NCBI GenBank assembly: GCA_900107185.1
Contig: FNPA01000006.1
Location: forward strand, 116,624-180,623
From: Ruminococcaceae bacterium YAD3003
GTDB taxonomy: Bacteria; Bacillota; Clostridia; Saccharofermentanales; Saccharofermentanaceae
Reading direction: 5' to 3'
DNA: 64,000 nucleotides
Below are positions 44,445-54,608 of this stretch, piece by piece (the stretch's first letter is position 1; each line of letters starts with the position of its first letter). Both the position numbers and the translations under genes were made by a program. The notes below the pieces were generated by a model, which was not told the DNA's origin, searched no databases, and worked only from the letters and a program-made list of their open reading frames with translations.

Positions 44445-45806
44445 ATGGAAAACAAGAATGTAAACATCACACTCATTTCTCTCGGCTGCTCGAAAAATCT
44501 CATCGACGGCGAGAACATGTCCACGGAACTTAAGAAGGCCGGTTATAACGTAATCAACGATGTGGAGAATTCAGATATCGTTGTTATTAATACATGCGGC
44601 TTTATTGAATCAGCAAAGAAGGAAGCTATTGATACCATCCTGGAAGTAGCTGATTATAAGGTCCCTGAAGGTAATGTAAAAAAGATAATCGTTACAGGCT
44701 GTCTGTCACAGAGATATCCTGAGGATATCTTAAAGGAACTCCCTGAGGTTGATGCCGTTTTGGGAACAGGTCACTACGGTGATATTGTCAGTGTTACGGA
44801 CAAGCTCGTATCAGAGATTGATAATCCTGATATAGAAAAAATAAACCTTACTAGTGATAAGGGCGGTTTCTCGCATCTTGTTAAGGACAGAGAGCTCTCA
44901 ACCGCGGGCTTTGCGTGGCTCAAGATAGGTGAGGGATGTCTTCACAGATGCAGTTTCTGCGCGATTCCATTAATCAGGGGAACGTTCGTCTCCCGTCCTA
45001 TGGAAGACATCCTGGAAGAGGCGAAGATAATCGCTAAGAACGGTGTGAAAGAAATCATTCTTGCTGCACAGGACACCACCAACTATGGTATTGAATTATA
45101 TAAGGAGAGAAAACTGGCCGAACTGCTCAGAAAGCTCTCCGAGATAGACGGTATTGAATTAATTCGTGTCATGTACGGTTATATGGACGGAATAACTCCC
45201 GATCTTATCGAGGAGATGGCCAATAACCCCAAGGTTGCGCATTACCTTGATATCCCGATCCAGCATGGTTCGGACAAGATCCTTAAGGCTATGTACAGAA
45301 AAGACAATGCCGAACTGATTACTTCCAGATTGGAACTCATCAGAAAGGCAATGCCTGACTGCATTATCAGAACCACAGTAATGGTCGGTTTTCCCGGCGA
45401 GACTGAAGAGGATTTCCAGATAATGAAGGAAAACCTTAAGAAGTGGAAGTTCGACAGACTCGGATGCTTTATCTTCTCGCCTGAAGAGGGGACTCCAGCA
45501 TTTGATCTCCCTGACCAGATTGATGAGGAGACAAAGCAGAGAAGATACGATGAAATCTACGAACTCCAGAAGGAGATTTCTGAAGAACAGTCCCAAAAGC
45601 GTCTTGGTACGGTTACTAAGGTCAATATCTGCTCAGTATCTGATGACGGCATCTTCTATGTCGGAAGGAGTTATGGCGAATCTCCTGAGGTAGATCCGGT
45701 TATTTTTGTCGCTTCACAGGAAGAAGAGCTTAATGTCGGAGACTTCGTTGACGTTAAGATCGTTGACTGTTCGGACGAGTATGACCTGACTGCCGTTACG
45801 ATTTGA
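44445..45806 (+). CDS. rimO: Ribosomal protein S12 methylthiotransferase RimO
   Basis: A 453-residue radical-SAM methylthiotransferase. N-terminal UPF0004 domain with ISLGCSKNLIDGE and VINTCGFIESAKKEA (iron-sulphur cysteines), radical-SAM cluster motif CLHRCSFCAIPLIRG near residue 166, and a C-terminal TRAM domain. The SLGCSKN form and C-terminal length match RimO rather than MiaB or MtaB. It adds a methylthio group to Asp of ribosomal protein S12. The pgsA promoter overlaps its stop. Confidence 0.95.
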   Translation: MENKNVNITLISLGCSKNLIDGENMSTELKKAGYNVINDVENSDIVVINTCGFIESAKKEAIDTILEVADYKVPEGNVKKIIVTGCLSQRYPEDILKELPEVDAVLGTGHYGDIVSVTDKLVSEIDNPDIEKINLTSDKGGFSHLVKDRELSTAGFAWLKIGEGCLHRCSFCAIPLIRGTFVSRPMEDILEEAKIIAKNGVKEIILAAQDTTNYGIELYKERKLAELLRKLSEIDGIELIRVMYGYMDGITPDLIEEMANNPKVAHYLDIPIQHGSDKILKAMYRKDNAELITSRLELIRKAMPDCIIRTTVMVGFPGETEEDFQIMKENLKKWKFDRLGCFIFSPEEGTPAFDLPDQIDEETKQRRYDEIYELQKEISEEQSQKRLGTVTKVNICSVSDDGIFYVGRSYGESPEVDPVIFVASQEEELNVGDFVDVKIVDCSDEYDLTAVTI

Positions 45807-45830
45807 CGGACAGAAAAATATGTATATTAT
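45803..45830 (+). promoter_or_regulatory. Promoter of pgsA
   Basis: TTGACG (45803-45808), 16-bp spacer, TATTAT (45825-45830). The -35 overlaps the rimO stop codon. Confidence 0.55.
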
Positions 45831-45882
45831 TAGTGTGTTATCTTTCGGGATACCCAAATTTTGAGTAAAAGGAGCCTATTTT

Positions 45883-46500
45883 ATGAATCTGCCTAACAAG
45901 CTTTCAGTCTTGAGGATTGTACTTGTACCGGTTACGCTCCTGTTTATGCTGCCGATCAATATTTTCGGCTGGCAGCCCGAAGGTTGGAATAATTTTATCA
46001 ATACTAACGGAATGCTCGTTGCAGCAGGAGTTTTTATTTTGGCATCCCTCACAGATGCAGCAGACGGCCATATCGCCCGCAAATATAACCTGATTACGGA
46101 TTTGGGAAAATTCCTTGATTCATTGGCTGATAAGATTCTCGTAATCAGTATTATGCTTGCATTTATCAATCTCGGCAGACTCTCTGCCTGGGCGGTAATG
46201 GTAATTATCTTAAGAGAATTCGCAGTATCCGGTCTCCGTATGATCGCAGCCTCCAAAGGCAATGTCATCGCAGCCAAGATGATCGGTAAGATCAAGACCG
46301 TAACACAGATGTCAGCATTGATCTATCTGATGTTTGAGCCTTTGCTCATGAAGATCTGCTATAAGGAATTCACAGGCTATCCGCTGCCTGTCTGCTCGGT
46401 CACGATAATCGGGGATGTACTTTTTGGAATATGTGTTATTATGACTATTGTCTCAGGGGTTGATTACCTAATAAAAGGAAAAGAATACCTCAAAGGCTAA
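45883..46500 (+). CDS. pgsA: CDP-diacylglycerol-glycerol-3-phosphate 3-phosphatidyltransferase
   Basis: A 205-residue membrane enzyme of the CDP-alcohol phosphatidyltransferase family. The active-site motif DG-x2-AR-x8-G-x3-D-x3-D is complete (DAADGHIARKYNL then GKFLDSLAD, near residues 64-90). About five or six membrane helices. It makes phosphatidylglycerophosphate, the first step to phosphatidylglycerol and cardiolipin. The N-terminus MNLPNKLSVLRIVLVPVTL is the standard PgsA opening. AAAGGAG lies before the ATG. The rimO-pgsA order is common in Clostridia. Confidence 0.95.
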   Translation: MNLPNKLSVLRIVLVPVTLLFMLPINIFGWQPEGWNNFINTNGMLVAAGVFILASLTDAADGHIARKYNLITDLGKFLDSLADKILVISIMLAFINLGRLSAWAVMVIILREFAVSGLRMIAASKGNVIAAKMIGKIKTVTQMSALIYLMFEPLLMKICYKEFTGYPLPVCSVTIIGDVLFGICVIMTIVSGVDYLIKGKEYLKG

Positions 46501-46533
46501 ATGTCAAATAACTTCGATAGTCAAAATATGCTA

Positions 46534-46562
46534 TTGACAAAAATCAAATCTTACATTAAAAA
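46534..46562 (+). promoter_or_regulatory. Promoter of acpP
   Basis: Perfect -35 TTGACA (46534-46539), 17-bp spacer, weak -10 TAAAAA (46557-46562). GGAGG lies 8 nt before the ATG. Confidence 0.5.
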
Positions 46563-46603
46563 CAACTTGTGGATTTACTAAGAATCGTACGGAGGTACTA
46601 ATT

Positions 46604-46849
46604 ATGACAAATGAAGAACTTTTCAACTCGATTAAGCAGATGATCGTTGATCAGCTCGGCGTAGATGAGGATACAATCACAGAAGATTCCTCTTTCGTTG
46701 ATGATCTTAACGCTGATTCTCTTGACATGGTTGAGCTTGTTATGGCTATGGAGCAGGAGTTCGATATCGAGATTCCTGATGATGTAGCTGAGAAGGTTGT
46801 TACCGTCAAGGATGCAGTCGAGTATATTCAGAGCCTTACAGAGGGCTGA
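46604..46849 (+). CDS. acpP: Acyl carrier protein
   Basis: An 81-residue acidic carrier. The phosphopantetheine serine is in the canonical [29 protein letters not shown] (near residue 38). It carries acyl chains in fatty-acid synthesis and for phospholipid enzymes. It lies in the conserved acpP-rnc-smc-ftsY order and is the main ACP of the organism, in contrast to the divergent one at 1888. A terminator follows, so it is probably expressed above rnc. Confidence 0.95.
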   Translation: MTNEELFNSIKQMIVDQLGVDEDTITEDSSFVDDLNADSLDMVELVMAMEQEFDIEIPDDVAEKVVTVKDAVEYIQSLTEG

Positions 46850-46894
46850 TATACCGGAGATTAACAATCTCTGATTTAACTTGTAAAGTTTGGA

Positions 46895-46930
46895 CGGCTG
46901 GGTGCAATTATATGCATTCAGCCGTTTGTT
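46895..46930 (+). terminator. Terminator after acpP
   Basis: CGGCTGGGTGCA (46895-46906) pairs with TGCATTCAGCCG (46913-46924) with two G-U pairs, followed by TTTGTTT. Confidence 0.82.
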
Positions 46931-46943
46931 TAAATAAAAGCTT

Positions 46944-47654
46944 ATGACTGACTATACAGATTTAGAAAAAGATTTGGGATATTCCTTCAAAGACAAGTCG
47001 ATCTTAGAGACGGCTTTTACTCATACGACCTATGTTTTCGAGACGGGAAGAGGACATTGGGAGTCTAACCAGAGACTTGAGTTCATTGGAGATGCAGTTC
47101 TGGACGTTGTAGTAGGTCAGATGATCTACGAGATGAAGCCCCAGGCTGATGAAGGATATCTGTCTAAAATGAGAAGTGTATCCGTTTGTGAGAAGTCTTT
47201 TGCAGAAGTTGCCAGAAAACTCCATTTGGGAGATTATCTGCTCTTAGGCAAGGGTGAGGCGCAGAGCGGAGGCAATGACAAGGATTCAACGCTGGCTGAC
47301 TGCTTCGAGTCAGTTATTGCAGCTGTGTATTTTGACGGCGGATTCGAGCAGGCTAAGAAATGTATCTTGAAAAATCTTACCGAAACAGTGCAGAAAGCGG
47401 TAAACGGCGAGATCTTCCTGGATTACAAGAGTAGATTGCTTGAGCTCGCGCAGACCAGAGGTTACCAGCACGTTATTAAATTTGAGGTAACCGGTGAACG
47501 TGGTCCTGCGCATATGAAAGAATTTGATGTCAGTGTATATTCGGACGATTCGCTCCTTGCGAGCGCTACCGGACACAGCAAGAAGGATGCCGAGCAGAAG
47601 TGCGCTGAAAAGGGCATAAAGGAGTATATGCGCCTTTATCCTGACAGCGTCTGA
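46944..47654 (+). CDS. rnc: Ribonuclease III
   Basis: A 236-residue double-strand-specific endonuclease. Signature NQRLEFIGDAVLDVVVG near residue 40 holds the catalytic acidic residues, with the second set in STLADCFESVIAAVYFDGG near 116. The C-terminal dsRNA-binding domain runs from DYKSRLLELAQTRG to the end. It matures rRNA and cuts structured leaders, which makes the pnp leader in this window a plausible target. No SD is visible before the ATG at 46944. Confidence 0.96.
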   Translation: MTDYTDLEKDLGYSFKDKSILETAFTHTTYVFETGRGHWESNQRLEFIGDAVLDVVVGQMIYEMKPQADEGYLSKMRSVSVCEKSFAEVARKLHLGDYLLLGKGEAQSGGNDKDSTLADCFESVIAAVYFDGGFEQAKKCILKNLTETVQKAVNGEIFLDYKSRLLELAQTRGYQHVIKFEVTGERGPAHMKEFDVSVYSDDSLLASATGHSKKDAEQKCAEKGIKEYMRLYPDSV

Positions 47655-47688
47655 ACAAGTTTGTCCTACAAAAAGGTTCTGTTTAGGT

Positions 47689-47694
47689 TATAAT
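47689..47694 (+). promoter_or_regulatory. -10 box of smc
   Basis: TATAAT, 41 nt before the smc ATG; no -35 at normal spacing. Confidence 0.4.
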
Positions 47695-47735
47695 GCTTGG
47701 GTGAAAATTAGGAATAAATCGGAACTGACATAAGG

Positions 47736-50700
47736 ATGTATCTTAAGAAACTGGAGCTTCAGGGGTTCAAATCATTCCCCGATTACACTTGTATTGACTT
47801 TGACCGCGGTCTGACGGCCGTGGTTGGTCCTAACGGAAGTGGTAAGTCCAATATCAGTGACGCTGTCCGCTGGGTTTTAGGCGAACAGAGTGTTAAGCAG
47901 CTCCGCGGCGGTAAGATGGAAGATGTCATCTTCAACGGTACGACCGCCAGACGTTCTATGAACTATGCCGAAGTTTCCATTACTTTCGATAATTCCGACG
48001 GATATATCAACTATGGTTTCCCTGAAATCTGCATCACCAGAAGACTCTACAGGTCCGGCGAATCCGAATATCAGATCAATAAAGTTAACTGCAGACTTAA
48101 GGATATTACGACTCTGTTCCTTGATACGGGTCTTGGCCGTGACGGCTATTCGCTTGTTGGACAGGGCCGAGTAGACGATATCCTTTCTACTAAGTCTGAG
48201 GACAGAAGAAGAGTTATCGAGGAAGCATCCGGTATCGTTAAATACCGTGTCCGTAAGGATGAGGCTCAGCGTAAACTCAACAGCACAGAGCAAAACCTCG
48301 TAAGAATCAATGACATCTTAGGCGAACTGGAAGAGCGTAAGGGACCTCTCGAAGAGCAGGCATCTAAGGCGCGTAAGTTCAACGAGAACTACGAAGAGCT
48401 TAAAAAACTCGAGACATCTTTGCTCGTTCATAAGATTACTGAAGCTAACAGGGAGATGGGCGATTCAGCTGGTCTTAAGGAGCAGCTCGAGAAGGAGATC
48501 CGTGAGCGTGAGGATGAGTTCAACCAGTTAAGAAAGAGCAACAATGAGATCGTTACCCAGAGTGAAGACCTGGATAATGAGATCGAAGACAGAAGACAGG
48601 AACTCTCCGAACTTACAGAGGTTGAACACGAAGCACAGATTGATAAGAAGGTTTCAATAGAGAGACTCAACCAGACTAACCAGAGAATCGAAGAGCTCAA
48701 GTCTGACATGGAGACAACAGATGAGACTGTAGAAAAGCTCACTGCTGAACTCAATGAGAAGAAGGCGAAGGCAGACAGTCTCCTTAAGGAAGCTGACGAT
48801 GCTAAGACATTAAGTGAAGACCTCGATAAGGAGCGTCAGGCAAAGTTCGAGGAATACGAGAACAGCCGCAAAGAGGCAGGCGAGGCTGACACTAAGGTCC
48901 AGGCTAAAAAAGAAGAACTCTTCGAAACAAGAAAGAAGATTGCAGAGTGTCAGGCCGGCATTACGGCTCTGGATGAAAAGATAAAGGAAATGCAGGAGGC
49001 CAGAGCTACCTCTGAGAGCGGCAAGGCTGAACTGTCTTCCAAGATCGAAGAAGAAGAAAAGGCATTGAACGAGATCAGGAAGATCAAGGGAGATGTCAGC
49101 AACGATATCGAAGTCCGTATTAAGAAACTCGAAGACTTGAGAAAGCGTCAGGAAGAGCTCAACCAGTTTTTCGAAGTGAATAACAAGAAGCTCTCAGCTG
49201 AAGAATCCAAACTCCAGACACTCAAGGATATCGAGAGACGTAAGGAAGGTTACCAGGAATCAGTTAAGCACCTGTTAGATGCTGCCGACAGTGACAGGTC
49301 TGTAAAGAGCCTTATGGTCGGTGTATTAGGTGACCTTATCAATACGGACAGCAAGTATGAGACAGCGATCGAGACTGCTCTGGGTAATTCACTCAACAAC
49401 GTTGTTACCAAGAGCGAAGCTGATGCTGCAGAACTCATCAACATCCTTAAGGAGAGAAGACTCGGAAGAGTTACTTTCCTTCCTATCGAAAACATCAGAG
49501 CCAGATATGTTGACGATGATGACCTCCGTAAGGCCAAGAGTGTTAACGGTTATATCGGTGTTGCATCTGACCTCGTCAGATCCAGCCGTGATCTCGAAGA
49601 TATCGTGGCAAATCTTTTGGGCAGGATCATGGTTGCCCACGATCTGGACAGCGCGAGAATCATTGCTTCCAAAACTGGACGTGCTTATAAGGTAATGACG
49701 CTTGAAGGCGATTCAGTTAATCCCGGCGGTTCTTTGACAGGTGGTTCCCTGAGAAAGACCGGAGCAGGTACAGGTATCCTCGGAAGAAAGGCTGAGATTG
49801 AAGCATTAACCAAGACTGTTGCCGAGTTGGAGAAGAAGCTCGAAGATTCAGAAGACCAGCGTCAGGAAGTGGATGACGATATCGGTACGATCAAGCGTGA
49901 GCTCGCACAGCTCGATGAACAGCTCAAGTTCTATCAGCTTGAGGAAGTTAAGGCTGAGGGTGAGTACAACAACACAAAGACCAGATTGGAAGAGACAGAA
50001 AAGACACTGTCTAATTTCGATGAGAATATGCAGACTGTATCCAAATCAAAGTTAAGACTAGAAGAGGATATGGATGAGCTGTCACGTATTGAAGGCGAGA
50101 TCAATGGCGAACTTACGGACTACCAGGAAGAAATCGAAGAACAGCAGAAGATCTCAGAAGAGCAGGCTGTTGCACTCGAGCAGGTAGTCGCAAAGGTAAG
50201 AGAGGCAGCATCACTTGCAGAACGTAAGCTTACTGAGAGAAGCGGTATCCTCGATCTCGCAGGTCACATCAAGAGACAGATTGAGGAAGCAAAGCAGGGA
50301 AGAGATAAGTTCGATTCTGCAATTAAGGAAGCCAAAGATACCGTTAACAGCATTAACAAAGAGATTAACGATCTCGATGCCAAGATCGATGAGAACTGCA
50401 AGCAGCAGAAAGTTTTGGAAGAGAAGATCGCTGAACTCTTTGAGAAGAGAAACGCTATCTCAGAGAACATTAAGTCTTATGCTGACAGACTCACCGAGAG
50501 CAACAAGATCTTAAGTGATTTGCAGGCAAGACTTAATGCACATGTCTCTAAATACGACAAGATTATTTTCGAGATCGACCAGAACAAGAACAGACTCTGG
50601 GAAGATTACGAGACAACATATGACAATATCAAGGATAGCGTTGAGCCTGTTGAGAAGGTCGGTGAGCAGACTAAGAGGATCCAGTCACTGAAGAATTCCA

Positions 50701-51305
50701 TCAAGGCTTTGGGTCCTGTTAACCTTGGTGCTTTGCAGGAATTCTCAGAGTTGTCAGAAAGACTCGAGTTCATGACAAAGCAGAGAGATGATATCGAAGC
50801 TGCTAAGAAGGATTTGGAGCAGGTTATCGACGATCTCCTTAACAAGATGAGATCAGAGTTCAACGAGCATTTCGTAACGATCAACAATAACTTCGGCCAG
50901 GTCTTCACGGATCTGTTCGGAGGCGGTACAGCAGAGATCGTTTTAGGTGATGATTCTGAGGACGTTTTGGAATGTGCCATCGACATCAAGGCCCAGCCCC
51001 CTGGAAAGAAACTTCAGAATCTCTCATTGCTCTCAGGTGGTGAGAGATGTCTTACTGCCATCGGACTCCTGTTCGCTATTCAGGAATTGAAGCCTTCACC
51101 GTTCGTTATTCTCGACGAGGTCGAAGCAGCTTTGGATGACGTAAATATCACGAGATTTACAGACTTCGTAAGAAGACATTCTGCTAAGTCTCAGTTCATT
51201 CTTGTTACACACCGTAAGGGTACTATGGAAGCGTGCGACCAGATGTACGGCGTTACAATGGCAGAGCGTGGTGTATCCAAGATTCTTTCTATGGAGCTTA
51301 AATAA
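47736..51305 (+). CDS. smc: Chromosome partition protein SMC
   Basis: A 1189-residue condensin subunit. N-terminal head with Walker [23 protein letters not shown] near residue 32; long coiled coils (~170-500 and ~680-1020, rich in Glu/Lys/Leu); hinge at about 515-670 ([23 protein letters not shown] ... GGSLTGGS); C-terminal head with the ABC signature [19 protein letters not shown] and Walker [14 protein letters not shown]. It compacts and segregates the chromosome with ScpAB, whose genes are not here. Its last base is shared with the ftsY ATG (TAATG). Confidence 0.97.
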   Translation: MYLKKLELQGFKSFPDYTCIDFDRGLTAVVGPNGSGKSNISDAVRWVLGEQSVKQLRGGKMEDVIFNGTTARRSMNYAEVSITFDNSDGYINYGFPEICITRRLYRSGESEYQINKVNCRLKDITTLFLDTGLGRDGYSLVGQGRVDDILSTKSEDRRRVIEEASGIVKYRVRKDEAQRKLNSTEQNLVRINDILGELEERKGPLEEQASKARKFNENYEELKKLETSLLVHKITEANREMGDSAGLKEQLEKEIREREDEFNQLRKSNNEIVTQSEDLDNEIEDRRQELSELTEVEHEAQIDKKVSIERLNQTNQRIEELKSDMETTDETVEKLTAELNEKKAKADSLLKEADDAKTLSEDLDKERQAKFEEYENSRKEAGEADTKVQAKKEELFETRKKIAECQAGITALDEKIKEMQEARATSESGKAELSSKIEEEEKALNEIRKIKGDVSNDIEVRIKKLEDLRKRQEELNQFFEVNNKKLSAEESKLQTLKDIERRKEGYQESVKHLLDAADSDRSVKSLMVGVLGDLINTDSKYETAIETALGNSLNNVVTKSEADAAELINILKERRLGRVTFLPIENIRARYVDDDDLRKAKSVNGYIGVASDLVRSSRDLEDIVANLLGRIMVAHDLDSARIIASKTGRAYKVMTLEGDSVNPGGSLTGGSLRKTGAGTGILGRKAEIEALTKTVAELEKKLEDSEDQRQEVDDDIGTIKRELAQLDEQLKFYQLEEVKAEGEYNNTKTRLEETEKTLSNFDENMQTVSKSKLRLEEDMDELSRIEGEINGELTDYQEEIEEQQKISEEQAVALEQVVAKVREAASLAERKLTERSGILDLAGHIKRQIEEAKQGRDKFDSAIKEAKDTVNSINKEINDLDAKIDENCKQQKVLEEKIAELFEKRNAISENIKSYADRLTESNKILSDLQARLNAHVSKYDKIIFEIDQNKNRLWEDYETTYDNIKDSVEPVEKVGEQTKRIQSLKNSIKALGPVNLGALQEFSELSERLEFMTKQRDDIEAAKKDLEQVIDDLLNKMRSEFNEHFVTINNNFGQVFTDLFGGGTAEIVLGDDSEDVLECAIDIKAQPPGKKLQNLSLLSGGERCLTAIGLLFAIQELKPSPFVILDEVEAALDDVNITRFTDFVRRHSAKSQFILVTHRKGTMEACDQMYGVTMAERGVSKILSMELK

Positions 51306-52219
51306 TGGGATTAGCTGATCTGTTTAAAAGAGGTTTGGAAAAGACAAGAAACTTCTTCGCCGGAAGCTTTACAAAGCTTGCTGCTTCGAGCGGTCATTTC
51401 GATGAGGATATGCTCGAGGAATTGGAAGAGCTCCTGATCAGGGCAGATTGCGGTGTTCCTGCGAGCGAAGACATCATGAACAGGGTCAAGTCTAATATCA
51501 GGAAGACCGGTGATGACAGTAAGGAAGCTGTTTTAGGTTCCGTCAAAGAGAGAATGCTCGAGATTCTGGGTGAACCCCAGACTGTTGAGATCGTTCCCAA
51601 TAAGCTCAATATCATTCTCATGATCGGCGTTAACGGTACAGGTAAGACAACCACTTCAGGTAAGCTCGCCGCAAGATATAAGAAGGAAGGCAAGAAGGTC
51701 CTTATGGCCGCTTGCGATACTTTCCGTGCTGCTGCCGTAGGCCAGCTCAAAACATGGGGTGAGAGAACAGGAACAGCTGTCATTGCACAGGAACAGGAGG
51801 GAGCAGACCCCGCTTCCGTAGTTTTCGATGCTATCCATGCTGCACAGGCCAGAGGCACAGATGTTCTCCTGGTAGATACAGCAGGACGTCTCCATAACAA
51901 GAAGAACCTTATGGAAGAGCTCGCTAAAATCAGACGAGTAATCGAGAGGGAAGCTCCTGATGCTGTAATTAAGTCACTTCTCATAATCGATGCGACCACC
52001 GGACAGAATGCAGTCATTCAGGCTGAAGGCTTCGGCGAAGTAACAGGTCTTGATTATGTCGGCATTACAAAACTCGACGGAAGTGCAAAGGGCGGAGTTG
52101 CAGTTGCAGTGGCATATCAGTCCGGAAAACCTATCGTTCTTGCAGGTTTAGGCGAGAGCGTTGAAGATCTCGCTGATTTCGACGCCGGATTATTTGTTGA
52201 TTCTCTCATACAAGAGTAA
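51305..52219 (+). CDS. ftsY: Signal recognition particle receptor FtsY
   Basis: A 304-residue SRP GTPase with a short N-terminal part (no long acidic A domain, as in many Gram-positives) and a complete NG domain: GVNGTGKTTTSGKLA near residue 105, DTFRAAAVGQL, DTAGRLHNK, TKLDGSAKGG and GLGESVEDLADF. It docks SRP-ribosome complexes at the membrane. Start overlaps the smc stop. The ylxM-ffh genes that often follow are absent; hppA follows instead. Confidence 0.96.
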   Translation: MGLADLFKRGLEKTRNFFAGSFTKLAASSGHFDEDMLEELEELLIRADCGVPASEDIMNRVKSNIRKTGDDSKEAVLGSVKERMLEILGEPQTVEIVPNKLNIILMIGVNGTGKTTTSGKLAARYKKEGKKVLMAACDTFRAAAVGQLKTWGERTGTAVIAQEQEGADPASVVFDAIHAAQARGTDVLLVDTAGRLHNKKNLMEELAKIRRVIEREAPDAVIKSLLIIDATTGQNAVIQAEGFGEVTGLDYVGITKLDGSAKGGVAVAVAYQSGKPIVLAGLGESVEDLADFDAGLFVDSLIQE

Positions 52220-52240
52220 CTAAATATAGTTATTTTGTAT
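52218..52240 (+). terminator. Weak terminator after ftsY
   Basis: TAACTA and TAGTTA form a 6-bp stem with a 4-nt loop, followed by TTTTG. AT-only stem, so weak. Confidence 0.35.
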
Positions 52241-52262
52241 GGTAAAAACCGTTTTCGTTTGA

Positions 52263-52291
52263 TTGCCAAAGCATTTTTTTATATGTATAAT
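52263..52291 (+). promoter_or_regulatory. Promoter of hppA
   Basis: TTGCCA (52263-52268), 17-bp spacer, TATAAT (52286-52291). The ~80-nt leader ends with an AGAGGGG SD; within it TTGCT/AGCAA followed by TTTTTT (near 52303-52323) could be a small attenuator. Confidence 0.7.
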
Positions 52292-52379
52292 GTCGTAGTT
52301 TTGCTAAGAGCAATAGTTTTTTCTATGCCCAAATGCTTCACAAATATCAAATCTATTCTTAAGAGAGGGGAACAGGTAT

Positions 52380-54524
52380 ATGTCATTATTAACATCTTCC
52401 TGGTTAATCGTACTCGGCGTAGTATGCCTTGCATTGGTCTACGTTGCGTTCAATTACTTCCGTATTAAGAAGATGCCCGAAGGAACAGCTGACATGATCG
52501 AATTGTCAGGTATTATTCGTTCCGGCGCGCAGACATTCCTTAAGACGGAGTTCAAGAGCATCGCCATCGTGGTTGCTGTTGTTGCTGTTATCTTCACACT
52601 CTGTGTTGAGAAGACCAGCGGTATCACATTCCTCATGGGTGCCTTGATGAGTTCTATCGTTTGCGTTCTCGGTATGCAGAGCGCTACTTACGCTAACGTT
52701 CGTACATCGAACAAAGCAAGAGAGAGCCTTTCGATCGGTGAGACAGTTAAGGTTGCTCTTTGCGGCGGTTCAATCTCCGGCCTTGCAGTTCAGGGCTTCG
52801 GTATGTTGGGCTTCCTTGCAGTTCTTCTTTGCTTCGGCGGCGTAAAGCATGACGCTACAAGCTCTGGTCTTATTATCAAGACTCTTACTTGCAACCCTTA
52901 CATCATGAGAATTTCAACATATTCTTTGGGATGCTCCATCGTTGCTATGTTCAACCGTGTTGCCGGCGGTAACTACACAAAGGCAGCAGATATTTCTTCA
53001 GATATCCTTGGTAAGCTCAGACATGACCTTCCTGAGGATGACTCAAGAATCCCGAACACGATCGCAGACTTCATCGGTGATAACGTAAACGATATCGCAG
53101 GTAACTGCTCAGACCTTTTGGAGTCATTCGTTGCTACAATGTCAGCTTCACTCATGATCTCAGTTACACTCTTCAAGACAGCTCTTGCAGAAGGTGAGAC
53201 ACAGATCACAGACGCTACATTCAATGCTACAATTCTTTTCCCTGTCATCCTCGCAGGCTGCGGTCTTGTAGGATGCCTGATCGGCTTGGGACTTGCTAAC
53301 ATCAAGAAGATGGGCGACAATCCGTCAAAGGAGCTCGACCTCTCAACATGGATCTCAGCAGGCTGCACGATTGTTTTTGGCGGTATTGCTTCTTACTTCA
53401 TCTTCAAGAATGTTCCTCTCTATACTGAATTCAAGCTCGGCTGGGCTTCCCCTTGGGTTTCTTCCATCATGGGAATCGTATCCGGTATCGCTATCGGTAT
53501 CATCACCGAGTACTACACATCCACAGATCACAAGCCTACGCAGAAGATCGCCGAGATGTGCACAGAGGGTGAGGCTTTCGTTGTTACAAAGGGTGACGCT
53601 GTAGGTTCTAGATCAGTTCTTCTCCCTGTACTCGTTATCATCATCGCTTTGATCGTTTCAGGTATCATCGGCGGATCTTACGGTATCGCAATCTCCGCTC
53701 TCGGAATGCTCGCATTCGTAGGCGCTACAGTTTCAATCGACGCATTTGGTCCTATCGCAGACAACGCTGGCGGTCTTGCAGAAGCTTGCCACCTCGATCC
53801 TGACGTTCGTAAGATCACAGATAAGCTCGACGCAGTTGGTAATACAACTGCAGCTATCGGTAAGGGCTTCGCAATCGGTTCTGCAGCATTCGCTACAGTA
53901 TCCCTCATCATGGCATACGTAGGCAGCTATTCCGGTGATGTTGCTGTTCCTGTACTTAACTTCGCTACATTCTTCGTAGTTGCAGGTGGTATCCTCGGTG
54001 GTGCTCTTGTTGAATACTTCAGCGCTATCCTTACAGATAACACAATCGACGCAGCTAAGATCATGGCTGATGTCGGCGACAAGCAGATGACACAGGAAGT
54101 ACTTGACGGTAAGGCTAAGCCTGACTACAACATGATGATCGCTATGGCTGCTAAGGAAGCTATCCGCAGAATGGTAGTTCCTTCAGTTCTCGCGCTCCTT
54201 ATCCCTGTAGTCGGCGGATTCATCCTCGGACCTGAGTTCGTAGGCGGTATCCTCGTTGGTGCTACTATCGTTGCTATCCCGAGAGCTATCTTCATGGGTA
54301 ACTCCGGCGGTGCTTTCGACAACGCCAAGAAGTACATCGAGCAGGGTATGCTCAAGGGTCACGCAAAGGGATCTCCTGCACACAAGGCAGCTGTTACTGG
54401 TGATACTATCGGTGATACACGTAAGGACGTTGTAGGCGTTGCTTTGGACATCTTCATCAAGCTCATGTCCACAGTTGCAAACACAATTACTCCTATCATC
54501 AGCAGATATCACATCTTCAAGTAA
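52380..54524 (+). CDS. hppA: Membrane-bound ion-pumping pyrophosphatase
   Basis: A 714-residue protein with about 16 membrane helices. Pyrophosphate/Mg-binding motifs are present: DNVNDIAGNCSDLLESF near residue 237 (with the upstream DLPEDDSRIPN), DAFGPIADNAGGLAEAC and NTIDAAKIMADVGDKQMTQ. The stretch VGNTTAAIGKGFAIGSA carries alanine where K-independent pumps have lysine (GNTTKA), so it belongs to the potassium-dependent class, which includes sodium and sodium/proton pumps. It couples pyrophosphate hydrolysis to ion export, saving energy in anaerobes. Codon bias looks strong, implying high expression. Own promoter and terminator. Confidence 0.95.
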   Translation: MSLLTSSWLIVLGVVCLALVYVAFNYFRIKKMPEGTADMIELSGIIRSGAQTFLKTEFKSIAIVVAVVAVIFTLCVEKTSGITFLMGALMSSIVCVLGMQSATYANVRTSNKARESLSIGETVKVALCGGSISGLAVQGFGMLGFLAVLLCFGGVKHDATSSGLIIKTLTCNPYIMRISTYSLGCSIVAMFNRVAGGNYTKAADISSDILGKLRHDLPEDDSRIPNTIADFIGDNVNDIAGNCSDLLESFVATMSASLMISVTLFKTALAEGETQITDATFNATILFPVILAGCGLVGCLIGLGLANIKKMGDNPSKELDLSTWISAGCTIVFGGIASYFIFKNVPLYTEFKLGWASPWVSSIMGIVSGIAIGIITEYYTSTDHKPTQKIAEMCTEGEAFVVTKGDAVGSRSVLLPVLVIIIALIVSGIIGGSYGIAISALGMLAFVGATVSIDAFGPIADNAGGLAEACHLDPDVRKITDKLDAVGNTTAAIGKGFAIGSAAFATVSLIMAYVGSYSGDVAVPVLNFATFFVVAGGILGGALVEYFSAILTDNTIDAAKIMADVGDKQMTQEVLDGKAKPDYNMMIAMAAKEAIRRMVVPSVLALLIPVVGGFILGPEFVGGILVGATIVAIPRAIFMGNSGGAFDNAKKYIEQGMLKGHAKGSPAHKAAVTGDTIGDTRKDVVGVALDIFIKLMSTVANTITPIISRYHIFK

Positions 54525-54548
54525 TAGTGCAGATTTAATTTGCAATCA

Positions 54549-54580
54549 GGCGGCTGTCTTGTATAAAGGCAGCCGTTTTT
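54549..54580 (+). terminator. Terminator after hppA
   Basis: CGGCTG (54551-54556) pairs with CAGCCG (54570-54575), followed by TTTTT. Confidence 0.82.
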
Positions 54581-54608
54581 AATTGAAAATGAATGATATG
54601 AGTTTTCT

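Noticed and set aside
46925..46944. Leaderless promoter for rnc
   Set aside because: An A/T-rich box (TAAATA) lies 7 nt before the ATG but matches the -10 consensus poorly and follows directly after the acpP terminator, so it was not counted with the other three.
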